Assembly: GCA_022749755.1 (NCBI GenBank)
Contig: CM040445.1
Span: 1,881,182 to 1,945,181, forward strand
Direction: 5' to 3'
DNA: 64,000 bases
Source: Azadirachta indica
Taxonomy: Eukaryota; Streptophyta; Magnoliopsida; Sapindales; Meliaceae
The stretch's first letter is position 1. Each line of letters begins with the position of its first letter. Shown piece after piece: positions 1-12,729 of this stretch. Made by a program: the position numbers and the translations under genes. A model generated the notes under the pieces. That model ran no database searches and was not told the DNA's origin. It saw only the letters and a list, made by a program, of their open reading frames with translations.

Positions 1-252
1 AGAACCATCACGGAGTTAAATTACTATATGCAATAAGGAGGAAAAGGAAGATTGGAACTTTAATTTGTCAGCACAGAAATAATAGTTACTAAAATTTAAA
101 TATCATCATACTGTAGTCTGAAATATGGAGAATCTTGTGAATGAGCTAGAACACTAACTTGTTCCATAAAACATAGTGTGAGTATGAAAGCAAAATAAAA
201 TGTTAAACAACGGATACATTTCCAGGGTTGTGAAAGAGTATGAATATCTTAC

Positions 253-1050
253 ATCTACGCTGTAGACGGGTCCGATATCTATTTTAAATGGGCACTTTTC
301 CCTGATGGAATTTTCCAGTTCAGTCAAACTGTTGAAAGACTGAAAACGCAGGTAAATGTCATTATCTAGAGTAAAAGAAAATTCTCTTCGGCCAAAGTAG
401 GACTTGTCACAGGCAGGATGCTTCCCATCTACAGATGAACAAACAATCAAGCAGGTTGATCACATGGGAATATCAATTTGTGCATGCCAATAGCATGCGC
501 ACAAAAGAGGGCAAACATGAGTGGATCATAGTATTACCATTTCCATAGGACATCCATTTGAAGATATCAGCATGGGGAAAAAGCCTTCCTGCCACAATAT
601 AAACATCCTTGAGGACAATTGAGAACATTGGTCGCTTTCAATGACACAAAGAAATTAAGAAATATTCAGCAAAGCCAAAAACCCAATTTCCGGGCACCAA
701 TAAATGTTAATTACGTAGTTATACATGTAGAAGAAGGTAAAAATTCATAAATAGGCATCATAAAATCTTCAAAATCACCGTTATATGTAAGTTTTGACGC
801 ATCTGTAGATGCGGCGTAGTCTGGTAATTTGATCGGACAAAAGGGTAGAGAGTGGATAACAATCATCTATAAGTAAAAATAACACCAAAACGAAAATCAA
901 AAACAAGAGTATAGAAGCCAAATTACAGAAAAAATCACCATAATAGACTTTGAGATAGTTGGGATTGAATCCATCAGGAATCGCGTTTCCTTGATCAGGA
1001 CAATCGATCAACATTTCTTCGCTTCCATTCTCGACTTCTTCCTTAGTCAT
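253..1050 (-). CDS. PRIM1: DNA primase small catalytic subunit, 5' part (partial gene)
   Basis: The three first exons of the small (catalytic) subunit of the eukaryotic DNA primase-polymerase alpha complex, which makes RNA primers in nuclear DNA replication. Exons read 939-1050, 538-588 and 253-428 on the minus strand; all junctions are GT-AG and the joined frame is 113 codons. The protein begins MTKEEVENGSEEML and continues through LKVYYGRLFPHADIFKWMS, a junction-spanning match to the family, then the strongly conserved YFGRREFSFT and the stretch around KCPFKIDIGPVYSVD. The start at 1050 is the first ATG of exon 1. The catalytic Asp pair, zinc motif and C-terminus lie in later exons beyond the left edge; I find no further exon in 1-252. 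It is head to head with the PYL gene. Family identity comes from recalled conservation; confidence in the first three exons is high. Confidence 0.9.
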
Positions 1051-2258
1051 GTTTAATTAGTGAATCTATAATTGAACCGACAGAGTCACCCGTTCAGATT
1101 CAATAATCAATTTTTGCACAAAATGGAAAAAAAAAATTAACGTTGCAGTTGAAAAGAAACTTCGTACAGCGAACCCGGGTCGTAAAACGACGAAGAGCAG
1201 GAAAGAAATTTGAGGCAAGACAGCTAAGAGTAGCTTTAAAATGGCGGGTAAATAATGCGTTTTAGGGCAAGTGATGGGGAACTTCTGGCGGGAAAAATAC
1301 TTGGGCTAGATGTAGAGTTGTAGTTGTTACTTGTTGGTGACGTTGAATCTCGCTTTTGTACTGGTTTCCATTGGGCCATAGACAACACGGATTGGTAAAG
1401 AACAAAAGCCCAATCAAACATTTTCAGTTGTTATTTAATGTTTTTACAATCGAAAAGAATAAAAAAAAAAATAGTTTAAGTTCAAGCCGGAAAGAACTGT
1501 AAAGAAATAGTTGTTATTTAATTATAGTTGTTATTTTTTTTGTTGCATACATTTAAAAAAATTATATAAGAGAGTCTCAATAAAATTATCGAATAATTTT
1601 ATAACTATAATATTCTTACATAATCATTATTAATATCATGATTAATTAACGTTGATATAAGGTTGTATTAATGTTTTATTATATAAATATATGAATAAAG
1701 TGGTATAAATAATATTTAATATTTTAAATAAACTCAAGTCTATTAAATTACTAAGACATTTATTCAATAAAAATTTATCAATTACCTTCTATCATCAACA
1801 ATTATTGGTTACCAATTGTTTTATATATTTTTCTCATCCAGCAAATATTAAAAAAAGTAATGAAATCTTTTAAAGCAAATTAATCAACTTTAGCTCAATC
1901 AAAAGGCGTTTTCCGTTTCACTTCGTCGAAAGATGGGGAAGCCAAATATTAAATAATACGACATCGTTTACATGGAAATCAACTCCTAAATCAAAATTCT
2001 TCTTGGCAAAAGACGGAATCCTCGCACCATAACAAGAAGTACGAATAATAGACAATACTCAGAAAAGCGAAAAAAATATTTTAAAAAATCGGTATTTTAA
2101 AAACCTTTAATTAGGTGGATGAGATGAGAAGCTCTGGACCTTTCGCTCCGAATGGCGGTGCATTTTGGACGCTTCTGAGAATCCGTGACAGAACCTGATA
2201 TTCCCGCTGATTTTTTGACCCGATTTTTGCGGCCAGGGATTCTGCTCGGGTTACGGCG
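1051..2258. other. Head-to-head intergenic region of the primase and PYL genes
   Basis: Shared upstream region of two divergent genes. The flanks are mixed-composition 5' leader sequence and the centre (about 1430-1900) is very AT-rich. The short open frame at 1236-1421 has no recognisable family. A frame starting at the ATG at 2124, in phase with the PYL start, ends at a TGA before 2200, so it does not extend the PYL protein. No clear TATA box was assigned for either side. Confidence 0.5.
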
Positions 2259-4339
2259 ATGCTGACCAACGATTATATCACCGTGAACGGCAGCGGAAGC
2301 GGCGTTGGCAAGACGGAGGAGGACTACATCAAGAGACACCACAAGCACGAGGTCCAAGACCACCAGTGTAGCGCTTCGCTTGTTAAACACATCAAAGCTC
2401 CTGTGCATCTTGTAAGCTCTTTTTTCTTTTAAGATATCAAATTATTGATTGATTTTATGCGGTTTTAGTTATTGAGATTTATCGGAGATCTAAGAATTTT
2501 AGTTGGATTTTAGCAGTTTGCTTTGATTTGAGCCAGAATTTTGTGCGTGTTTGGATGCGGTATTAAAATTCGATTGTTTTGTTTGTTTTTGCTCAACGCT
2601 TGAAGTGGTAAATTGATCATCTGAAGTGGTTGTAGTCAAAAGATCAATAGGAGGTTTGAACTTTCATTATCTGGAATGATTGGCTATTTGTATTATACCT
2701 ATATTGCAAAATGAAACACTGCAATGCAAATTTTGTTAGACATTTTAGTGTTTACTATGAGTTGATTTTTGTTTTAGGGCTGCGATAACTGTCACGAGCT
2801 ATCTGCTGAAGCTTTGACAATTTTAGAGTGAGTCCAAATACATGGCTAACAAGGTTTTCTAGACGGATTATATAGAGTCTGTGACTTTGTTTTGACCTTG
2901 CTTAACATAGCCTCCTAAATTGAGATTGAATAGAAAACGAATTTGAAAAACCTGTCACAACTGACTATTTTCCTGAGTGAATGATTGTGGGTATTTTGGA
3001 CTATCAGGTTTGGTCTTTGGTGAGGAGGTTTGATCAACCACAGAAGTATAAGCCGTTTGTTAGCAGGTGCATTGTGCAGGGTGACCTTCAGATTGGAAGT
3101 CTAAGAGAGGTTAACGTCAAGTCGGGTCTTCCAGCGACAACTAGCACTGAAAGGTTGGAGCTTCTAGATGATGAAGAGCATATTTTTGGCATGAGGATTG
3201 TTGGGGGAGATCATAGGCTCAAGGTATGATGGTCTTTTATTGTATAAGTCACACACATGTATCCTAGTAACATGTCTCTGATTGATCAAGAGCGCATGTG
3301 TTTATTGATGGAAATTCAGTAAAATCGATAGGTGTGGACATGTTAGCATTGTTGAAATTTACCTTTGCAGAATATGAACCATAGCGCGGAAGTATGGTTA
3401 AATTTACTGTTATTTGTCCATTGAAGTTTAATATGTCTGCTCACCCCAAAAAAAGAATGCTTAAAATGGCTGGATTATGATACATTTATGCATAGCTTAT
3501 CACTAGAAGTATTTTGGTTTCATTTTCCTGCCTGCCTGGCCTAATTTTTGGCATGATGCTCTTTATAAGGTTTTCTGAGTTGATATTACTGTCTCAATTA
3601 TGGTGACACCATTGATAGGGGATATTATCTGTAGAATCAGATCTGACTTGAATATCAGGATGGAAGACAAATCTTCATTGCGATTGCTTAATTTGCTTCC
3701 AAAACTTGTCTTTGTGAAGTTTATTTGATGGCTGATTGGACTAGCCAGATTATTTCTCATCACTCTGCTCATTTGGGTGTGTGTCCGTTCACTATTTGGT
3801 CTTCCTCTTGTCTGACTAGAACATTCAAATCGAGCCCAACTATTACCCAGCGCTATTGATGGATTATTACTCTCTCGCATGCTACTTTATTGATTATTTA
3901 CTGCCAAACATTTCAAATTTATTTACTTGTAGTTATATTATGAATTGTTGCCGTTTTACGTGTAAATAATTGAATTTCAAATGACTGTTATTAACAGTGT
4001 TTCTACTTTCACCTTGCAAGTTAGAGTGAGTGATCTGGTTTTCAGTGCCAATGTTCTATAATGTCTAGATCATCTGGAACTTCTCCAACATTGTTTTAAC
4101 TTCTTCCTCTAAAATTGCAGAACTATTCGTCTGTTGTTACGGTCCATCCAGAAGTTATAGATGGGAGACCAGGAACACTGGTGATTGAGTCATTTGTGGT
4201 GGATGTGCCAGATGGAAATACCAAGGATGAAACATGCTATTTTGTTGAAGCTCTGATCAAGTGCAACCTCAAGTCACTAGCTGATGTCTCTGAGCATTTG
4301 GCTGTGCAGGATCGGACAGAGCCCATTGACAGAATCTGA
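2259..4339 (+). CDS. PYL9: PYR/PYL/RCAR abscisic acid receptor, PYL8/PYL9 type
   Basis: Soluble START-fold receptor that binds abscisic acid and then inhibits clade A PP2C phosphatases, releasing SnRK2 kinases. Exons 2259-2411, 3008-3223 and 4121-4339 join in frame to 195 aa with GT-AG introns. The ATG at 2259 follows an in-frame TGA, so it is the first possible start. Diagnostic segments: the N-terminal YIKRHHKHE (residues 23-31), [17 protein letters not shown] (52-68), the gate loop SGLPA (90-94), the latch GGDHRLKN (117-124), and a C-terminal helix around [22 protein letters not shown]. Three exons, the N-terminal motif and about 190 aa fit the monomeric subfamily I (PYL7-10), while the dimeric PYR1/PYL1-3 group usually lacks introns. 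Whether this is the PYL8 or PYL9 orthologue cannot be decided here, so the symbol is provisional. Confidence 0.93.
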
Positions 4340-4560
4340 GTACGTGGGGTCAGGTTAGTAAGATAGAAGTTCTCATGGTTTTGGGTGGAGAGTGTGAAGC
4401 ATGTGATGTCAAAAGCCAAGAATGGAATTTGGCATTTACAGGCCTGTTCAACTTTTGTATTGCATATACATTATGATCAGCTTCACTTCTTTCACTAGAT
4501 TGGGCATTGGTGTATCTTGCGTTCATAGTAGCTGACAATCAAAGTTCATATATAGTCTAT

Positions 4561-4620
4561 GAGTTTCCTGAATTAAAAACAAAATAGATTTCGTTTCCTG
4601 AATTAAAAACAAAATAGATT
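4561..4620. repeat. 30-bp tandem duplication (two copies)
   Basis: Two adjacent 30-bp units, 4561-4590 and 4591-4620, differ only in their first bases and otherwise both read TTTCCTGAATTAAAAACAAA onward. They lie in the 3' flank of the PYL gene, about 220 bp after the stop codon. Confidence 0.9.
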
Positions 4621-6360
4621 TTTTTCTTTGGGATTTTCCTATGTTTTAAATAATTGATTTATGTATTGATCATGGATTATATATATCTTTGCATGATGAA
4701 TACATGTTATGTTCACAGTTTTAGCCTTTTAGGTTTGCACGCTCTACATGCAAAAGGTTCATATTCGCTTGTCATTACATTACTTTTTAAGCCTTTGGTA
4801 CAATGTAGATGGAAATTTGAGGGTGTGTACTTTATCCTTTTTTTTTTTTTTTTTGGGGGGGCAATTATATGGGAAAGCTTGAAGCATAGCCACGTCATGC
4901 AACGGTTGGTCTGGTTTCCGTTGGCCATTCCTTTCATGTGAAGCTCATATTTAAGCTTATAAATTCGGTGGTCCATGTTTGGGTTACGTATTCAAGCTAC
5001 ACATGCAAAATTTATTGCGCTGTGAATGTAGTTTTGTGCCTATGAGGACTGAGCAGGGTCAAGCTCTCTGTTGGAAGGTCACGTTCACTAAATGTCAAGC
5101 TCCCTCCCCTTTGTGTTCCCGTTGTTTAATAAAGATGTAAAGTGTACGCATCACGAGAATCATTTTCCTTGCTATTACTTCCAACCTTTGTTTGTAAAAT
5201 TCGTGGAGAATTGAATCTCATGCTTGCTTGATTTTTGATATGTTTTAATTTAATTTTCAAAGTATATCAAATATAAAATTTTAACTTCGGTAGTTAAATA
5301 TTTATTATTTATCCATGCGACGTGTACTTACAATTTATTTCGCTGACATGAAGCTGATTAATAAATTGTTTACTGCCCCCAACTGGCTATAGCAAAGACT
5401 TTTTAAGTACAGAATTTATAGAAATTATCCAAAGGAACGAGAAACATTTCGGAAGAATGCCGGTCATCCTTTCTTTTGAACTTGCCTGGTCGGTCGCCCT
5501 TGCTTTTCCGCTTTATTCTCGGTCTCCGCTTTGCCTATCTTTTCGTTTACAGGACAGCTATATCACAGAGAGGAAAACAAAATTTTAGAAGAAAAGGTAT
5601 AATGCTCTGAAAAACTTATTGCCCAAATTACTTTAATATTTATGAGTTTTCTAGTATAAAATATTTAAAATATAGTTTTATAAAATAAAAAATCTTGACA
5701 AGAATCTAGAATACCAAAATTCTTCCTTACAGAAATCATTTATTGCATGCTATATTATCATTTTGTGGGAAAATTTTGGTGATTGATATTCTTTATACAG
5801 TGTTTATATTTTTACTGATCATTTTTTACCGCTCTTATACCTAACTCTAATCTGAAAAAGTAGAAAACATCACATGATATGGACATAAACTATAAAAATA
5901 TAGTAAATAATAATAAATAATTATAATAATAAACAAAAATCTCAAACGGCGCAGAACTCCTGTGCTGACGCGTCGTCTCCGCTCGTCCTGACCTCACTCA
6001 AGAACACAGCACAGCAGGCAAATACGCTCTATTTGGCCGTTGAAGACAAACACTTTCCAACAAATCTTTTCTTTGCTGGTTTAACTTCGCTCCTCTTCCT
6101 TCTTCTTCAGCTTTTAGCTCTTCCTTCAGCTCCTTCTAATTTTGCTCAATCTGTTGATTATTTCTCATTATTTTATATGTTTTTTTCCCTTACTTTTCAG
6201 CTAACAATTGCAGATCTTCCATTGTTATCCACTCACAAGTGCAGATCTTCTATTGCTTCCAAACATTACCGACAAAACACATTTTCTAATTCTTTGAATA
6301 TCATAAACAAATTCATTTCTCTTCTACATATTGCCCTTGAGAATCACCAAAATTACGAAA
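4621..6360. other. Intergenic region and polygalacturonase 5' flank
   Basis: PYL 3' flank followed by the promoter and 5' leader of the polygalacturonase gene. It holds a T-run followed by a G-run near 4838-4861 and AT-rich DNA at about 5590-5940. Open frames at 4654-4941 and 6033-6488 show no family similarity. The latter runs through the 5' leader in another phase and is not taken as a gene. Confidence 0.5.
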
Positions 6361-9300
6361 ATGTTTCGGCTCGTGGTCTCTGTTTCGCTTCTTCTGTCAT
6401 GTTTCAACTGCTTTTCACTCGCCAGCTTGATTACGTGTTCGGGAATTGTTCCAATGAGGTATCGAAACGACAAGATATCGATCACTGATTTCGGTGGCGT
6501 CGGCGACGGGAAGACGTTGAACACGAAAGCGTTTCGTGAGGCGATATATCGGATTCAGCATTTACGGAGAAGAGGTGGCACGCTTCTCTATATACCCCCT
6601 GGGGTGTACTTAACAGGCAGTTTTAATCTTACTAGCCACATGACCCTTTATTTGGCTAGAGGCGCTGTTATCAAGGCAACTCAGGTAAATTCATTATCTC
6701 TATATTTGCTCATAGCTTTTCGATTATGTTTATAAGTATCTGCGAAATGGCCGGTCCAGATTTTTTTCATAGTAGAAAATTTGCTTATGCAAGACTTTAA
6801 ATTATTATTAGAAATGTGTTTAGTTCTAAGAGCTGAATAGAAGACTGTTTTTCTTGAATGATTGCATGCAATGAATCGCGAATTTACGAGTGCTGATTGG
6901 TTGTAGATGAGATAAAATATAATTGCTTTTGAGGTCTTGCTTCATTTGTATTAATAATATAAAATGAATGATTATGGAATTTGGGTTTTCTTTGTGTGGT
7001 GTGAGTACTGTGATATTGTTGAATTTTCGATTGATTGGGACATTGTTTGTCTGAGCCAAGAATGATTTATGTAAAAAGTTGAAGATGAAGGGATGTGAAT
7101 GAATTATGGTGGGTCCAAGTATTAAAGACCAAAATGGTGGGACTATGTAGTATGGTTGCATTTCATTTAATGGAATTTATAATTCAGCTAGTTGGCCAGC
7201 CAGATTTCAGGTGGATGATCATGTCCTCTTCGGTGCTTTGAGAGTAGAATAGAATATTGCTTAGGTCCACCAGCATGTAAAGCTGTGAATACAACTCATT
7301 GCTTTGATAAAGACAATAGTGAAATTCGTATTCAAATATAAAACCATACCTCTTTTCAGTAATACATTTAATTTACAATATTCCTATATGATGCGAGATG
7401 GAAGGTATGGTAAAGTAACTCTTTTATAAATTGTTGATTGCCAGAAATTAAGAGAGCATTAGCTGCTTTTATGCCTGAACCATTGTAATATTTGGCATCC
7501 TATCTGGTGGGTCCTTATTAGTATAAGGCTGCGTGATGTGGTCCTCTTTTCCTTGCTGCTAATGGATTATGTCGTAAATGTCAATAATGCATAGGCATTC
7601 CATTTATACATGTTGGTCGAAGTGAGGGATTAAGGGTTGAGTAGGTACCATAGTGGTGTTATTGGCTTTATTTTTGTTGGAAACTCAATGTTAATATTGC
7701 TTTGACTACTATGCTTTTTGGATTTTTGCTGCAAGCTCTTTTCAGAGGGGATTAAGCATTTTTCTGGATTCAAACTCCAGCGCATACAGTATTCCTAATG
7801 TAGCACCAATAAGAGGAATAGGAAGGCGAGAAAGAAACGCAAGAAACAGGAGAAACAATGGAAGAATTAGGGGTAGAAATCAAATCAGATTATTCAATAA
7901 TTTGCCAATGTCATCAAGTCTACCAAGAACTGAAATTAGTGGTTGTAAGCCTACACAAAAAATAGAGAAATCTTCTCCCACACTAACAAAAACAATGAAA
8001 ACCAAAACCAACTAAAATTAAGTATCTCAAACGCGATTATAACAAAAATTAAAGCCTAATTCAAATAAAAATAAGAGAAATAAAAATAATGCCAAAATTA
8101 CCCTAGTTTATTCTATATCAATTCTGTTACAGTGTTTTTCTTTTGACGCTGGACTGTTGTTTCGGATCAAAAGATTAATTATTTTGGTTTCATGTCACAA
8201 TAATATCTATGTTTCCTATATGAGTCTAGTTCCTCAGTTTAGTTCTATTTTGTCATCTTTCTAGATGTTGTGAACTGTTGGAGAGACTGGGCCTCTTATT
8301 TGTGCAGTGCATGTTGTCTAGAGTTAAATAATTGGAACTCAAAGCTCAGATGAACACAACTTTTTATTTATCCTACTTGAACTAACTTTATATTCTTTCG
8401 AAAACTACTCATTGTTCGATACTTCAGGATACTCGGAATTGGCCTTTAGTTGCCCCCTTGCCATCTTATGGAAGGGGGAGGGAGCGCCCTGGAGGAAGGT
8501 ATATGAGTTTTATTCATGGGGATGGACTTCGTGATGTGGTAATCACTGGTAGGTTCCAACAAGATTTTGGTTCTATTTTGCCTGCAAATTATATCGGTAG
8601 ACTTAAGCATCTTAAATATTTTACTTCAGAGTTAATTGGATGCTGCATGGTACAAAAGCCTGGTTTATACTCACATTATGCTGAAAACCATGTGTGGCAG
8701 TTGTACTGCATCATATTAATGCTTATATGAGATGTCCAGTTTGATGTTAACTTTGATGATCTTGATCTGGATATTAAAATGTTATATTTTGTTGCCCTTG
8801 TTCCATTTTCTATTTTCACAGTTTGAGAAAATTTTTCTCAACAGGTGAGAATGGAACAATTGATGGTCAAGGAGCTGTCTGGTGGAACCTGTGGAGGCAG
8901 AGAACTCTTCCTTTTACGAGACCAAATCTCATTGAATTTATGAATTCTAGGAACATAATCATGTCCAATGTGATTTTCCAGAATTCACCCTTTTGGAACA
9001 TTCACCCTGTATATTCCAGGTAATGGACAAAATTTTAATTTAGACTGTTCAATGGTTAGGGACTTGCAGTGGTCACTCACATATAGGAAATGTGTGTGAT
9101 ATTTTGGTCTCTAAATAATGTACAAGTTCTTTGCATTAAGTGGCTGTATAAAATCAGAGAAACCACTTCAGTTGAGACTGGAAATGGTCTAGAATTTTGC
9201 ATAGGCATTGCATAGGTAGATCCTTATAACATGATTTGATACTAAAACCTGGATTTATTATTATTTTGCCAATATAACTCAAATTAAGTCATCCTGACCA

Positions 9301-10273
9301 GATTAGATACTGCGATTTGCAGTTGTGTATTATCCTACTCATTTTGTTTAATGTTGCTTTCCTCCCCCCCCCTCCCCCTGTAGCCACGTTGTTATCCAGT
9401 ATGTTACCATCTTGGCTCCTCCTGACTCTCCCAATACTGATGGAATTGATCCAGGTACTTATGAAGATACAATTTTATTACCGGTTTCTATTTATCTCAA
9501 ATTTGATGTTTTATATGCAGACATGCATGTAATCATCCACATCCACATCCACTGGAGAGGTGTCTAATAGAAAACATGATATTGAGCATGCTTAATTCTA
9601 CAAATGAAATTTAACTCAAAACATTGACACAGATTCAAGCATGAATGTCTGCATTGAGGACTCATACATCTCTACTGGAGATGATCTCGTGGCTGTGAAG
9701 AGTGGGTGGGATGAGTATGGTATAGCTTATAGTCGCCGTAGCTCTGGCATCACCATCAGGCGGGTTACAGGATCATCCCCATTTGCAGGAATTGCAGTTG
9801 GAAGTGAAACGTCTGGAGGGGTGGAGAATGTCTTGGCTGAACACATCAACCTTTACAACATCGGAGTTGGAATCCACGTTAAGACAAACATGGGTAGGGG
9901 AGGATTCATTCGAAACATCACGTTCTCTAATGTGTACATGGAAATTGCCCGGAAGGGAATAAAAATAGCTGGTGACGTGGGAGACCACCCTGATGACAAG
10001 TTCAACCCGAATGCTCTCCCTGTTGTCAAGGGTGTAACGATCAAGAATGTTTGGGGCGTGCAGGTTCAACAATCAGGTACAATACAAGGCTTAAAGAACT
10101 CTCCCTTCACTGGCATTTGTCTCTCTGACATTAATCTTCATGGTGTAACTGGAGCGACATCTCCTCCATTTAAGTGCTCCGATGTTAGCGGCACTGCTTA
10201 TCAGGTAAATCCATGGCCGTGTTTGGAACTGACCAGCTCCCAACGTACTGGTTCCTGTTCCAATGATATATGA
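6361..10273 (+). CDS. Polygalacturonase-like protein, glycoside hydrolase family 28, secreted
   Basis: Cell-wall protein of the pectin-lyase-like beta-helix fold. Five exons, 6361-6684, 8428-8548, 8845-9019, 9384-9454 and 9633-10273, join in frame to 443 aa. The ATG at 6361 begins a typical signal peptide (MFRLVVSVSLLLSCFNCFSL). GH28 landmarks: NTDGIDP (224-230, first catalytic Asp) and STGDD (244-248, the Asp pair). The classical GHG active-site loop is absent; the equivalent segment reads FAGIAVGSE (281-289), and the RIK substrate motif is HVK (312-314). Such changes are known in the plant clade of 'probable polygalacturonases' with long C-termini, so pectin hydrolysis is likely but not certain. 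Intron 1 is 1.7 kb. The acceptor of exon 4 is preceded by an almost pure C tract (9361-9379). A possible donor near 10203 is probably unused, since the frame continues to a plausible end. Confidence 0.9.
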
Positions 10274-10978
10274 GATTAGTTCTTGTAATTTTTCATCTCA
10301 ATTCAAATGTGTAATAAACATTTTATGTGTTTTGCATTTACAATATTGAGAATGAAAATCTTTGAGTGTTACAAATTAGCATGGCAATTTGAGTTTGTTA
10401 TGCAAGGTCTTAAACAAATGTATAATATATTTTAGGATGAAAGATTTCATTTGTTTTAAATAAATGGAGTTAATAACTGAAAATATTTATCCATAGTTAT
10501 ATAATAGATAAATGGGATTAAGTATTGAAAATTTTTAAATTTGAACACGAATTGAAAATTGAATAATCATATGTCATTTTAAAGTCGAAAGTTTTACATC
10601 GTATTTTTGCCAATTTAATTAATGTGCACATTGCAACCGCGATTCGGACACGAATCTCTAAAATTGCCATCCCATCCATCCACATTTATAAGTCTAATGA
10701 TCAAATCGCTCATGGTAGACGAAGCTTTCGTAATGTAAACTGTTGAGTCTGGTATTCCATTCCATTAAACAAACTATAAAATAGCTCATACATTTTGTAA
10801 CATACATACGTCTACATCTTTCACAGATGCCTTATTTACAAACGCCATACAGATCCAAACTAAAAACTATAAAGATATATAATTAAAAAAAAGATAAAAG
10901 GAAAAATACGCGGACTCGAAGAGCTAAATAACTGGGTGGGGCAATCCATCAGCATAGTTTACTTACGCATTATATCAT
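10274..10978. other. Convergent 3' flanks
   Basis: Region between the 3' ends of the polygalacturonase-like gene (plus) and the His-rich secreted protein gene (minus). It is AT-rich with AATAAA-like strings on both strands and no supported gene. Confidence 0.6.
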
Positions 10979-11638
10979 CTAGAACTGTTTCAAAAACTTG
11001 CGGATCTTCACCAAGAATCCAGTTTTATGTTCATCTCCTTCTCTCTCTTTCTCATCTTCATCCACGTGGCGGTGATGGAAGTGGTGGTGGTGGTGGTGGT
11101 GGTAACGCGGCTTCTTAAATCCCTCTCTCCTCGCCACGTCATCGTCGCGCCAGAATGGGAACCTTGGCCCGTTAGTATCACCATGATGAAACTTCCCCCA
11201 CCTCGCAGGTATCTGACGAACCACTTTGTTTTCGCCTGATGACATCAGCATGTCGTTTCCGTAGCTCACTTCACGCTGGTGGATCCGCGCCGGCCTTCCC
11301 AGACGGTGGTGACGGCACGGGCGACTGTGACGTAACGTGAGAGATGGATGTTGCGGGAAGTGACGGTTTATCGGATGGAAGTTAATCACAGTCAACGGTA
11401 CGAAATCGATAGTCTCGGTGTTTTCGGGTTGTGATTCCGTTTCGGGTTCGGCTTCGGCTTCTTGTTTCTCGCTTGGAAGAAGAATACCTGTAGCAGTGGT
11501 TTTCGGGACAGATTCTTGTCCGTCAGATCGGAGCTTTTGTGTGTTAACTTCATTTTCCGGCAGATCTAACGGACTGCGAGCCTGCACGAGAGACAGAATG
11601 AAGAGGAAAACGGTAACGGTGACGGTTAGGTTAGCCAT
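10979..11638 (-). CDS. Secreted His-rich protein of unknown function
   Basis: Single-exon gene for a 219-aa protein starting MANLTVTVTVFLFILSLVQA, a clear signal peptide. The mature part has an acidic Glu-rich stretch (SEKQEAEAEPETESQPE), then VINFHPINRHFPQHP, many His/Arg residues, REVSYGNDMLMSSGEN, QIPARWGKFHH, a run of seven His followed by FHHRH, and a basic end GFLVKIRKFLKQF. The His run is encoded by a GTG-type trinucleotide repeat at about 11080-11103. I recall similar plant proteins sharing the FHPINRHFP and REVSYGND blocks, all uncharacterised; I give no function. His clusters could bind metal (inference). A TATA-like TATATATAAA lies on the minus strand at about 11692-11701, and a CACGTG palindrome at 11802-11807 is farther upstream. 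Confidence 0.82.
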   Translation of the reverse strand: MANLTVTVTVFLFILSLVQARSPLDLPENEVNTQKLRSDGQESVPKTTATGILLPSEKQEAEAEPETESQPENTETIDFVPLTVINFHPINRHFPQHPSLTLRHSRPCRHHRLGRPARIHQREVSYGNDMLMSSGENKVVRQIPARWGKFHHGDTNGPRFPFWRDDDVARREGFKKPRYHHHHHHHFHHRHVDEDEKEREGDEHKTGFLVKIRKFLKQF

Positions 11639-11702
11639 CGTTTTGGAAAAGGTTTTCTATTTGAATGTTTGATGGTGGCGTGATGAGTTGTTTATATATA
11701 AA

Positions 11703-12729
11703 AGTGAAGGAGTGGATTTCGGGCAGCTTGCGATGACTCATAAGAGGTTTGACTAACTAAGAGGGTTGAAAGACGGGCGGCGAGAAGTGCGGCTTTTCGG
11801 ACACGTGCCAGAGTGAGAGAGCTTGCGGATTGTTTGGGTCTGTGCCTGTTTTTGTTTAGGTTCCCATTTGAAGGACGAGCCGCTAGTTGGAACCTTGGGT
11901 TTATACGACAGCGGATTGCCCTTCGTCGGATATTTGTGCTGGTTATTGAGTGAGATGTCATGTCAGTCCAATGACTAATGTTATTAGGTGCCGAAATCCT
12001 TGTACTCAGGTCTCAGCTCGTTGCGCCCTCTGTTCCTTCGGTTAAAACGCATGGATTATACTGATGCAAAATTTTAGAAAATCTCTTTTAATACATGATA
12101 TTGCAGTAATAAATTTTTTCTCTTATATCAAGGGTCCACGTTAGGTTTTTTTTTATTTTCTTTTTTTTTTTTTTGTGATTGTTTTTGGTGTAAATTTAAG
12201 AAATAAAATATTATTGTATTGAAAGAGGAGTACGATTTGAGGATTAGTTCGAGATTATTATAATTTTAAAACATTTTTTTATATTGGTGTAAAAAATAAT
12301 GAACTTTGAAGAAAAATAATTTAATATTTAGTAAATTTTATATTTAAAAATTATATGATTTTAAAAATAATGGATCACAAAATTTGATTAAAAGTCTTTT
12401 CTTTAAAAAAAAAAAAAAACTTACTAGACACAAAATCAAATTTAACAATTTAAAATTACTTGTAATCTCCCTAATAGCAACCTTAAACAGGTTCTAACTT
12501 GCATTTTTTAAAGAGACTTTAACTTTCTTTAAATAAATTCAACTATGATACGTAAATGATACACATCAAAAATCAATTATATTGTGATTATTCATGATCA
12601 AATAGTTGTATCATCAAAACTACTAACTTAAATAATTACCTCAATATATGAAAAATTGTTCAAAATTGTTATATAAAAAAAATTTATAAATAAAAAGTGA
12701 AAAAAAAAAAGTTTTAAATTCTTAATTAG
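11703..12729. other. Upstream region of the His-rich gene, no gene seen
   Basis: Holds a CACGTG palindrome (11802-11807), then increasingly AT-rich DNA with poly(T) and poly(A) runs. The frame at 11692-11961 has no family signature. Confidence 0.55.

Noticed and set aside
1236..1421. 61-codon frame upstream of the primase gene
   Set aside because: No family similarity and no promoter or exon support; likely chance in the divergent region.
6033..6488. 151-codon frame overlapping the start of the polygalacturonase gene
   Set aside because: Different phase from the well-supported gene; its sequence is pyrimidine-rich leader and signal-peptide DNA read in the wrong frame.
7780..8120. Purine-rich stretch within intron 1 of the polygalacturonase-like gene
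   Set aside because: Considered as a retroelement fragment, but no conserved protein motif, primer-binding site or repeat ends could be found.
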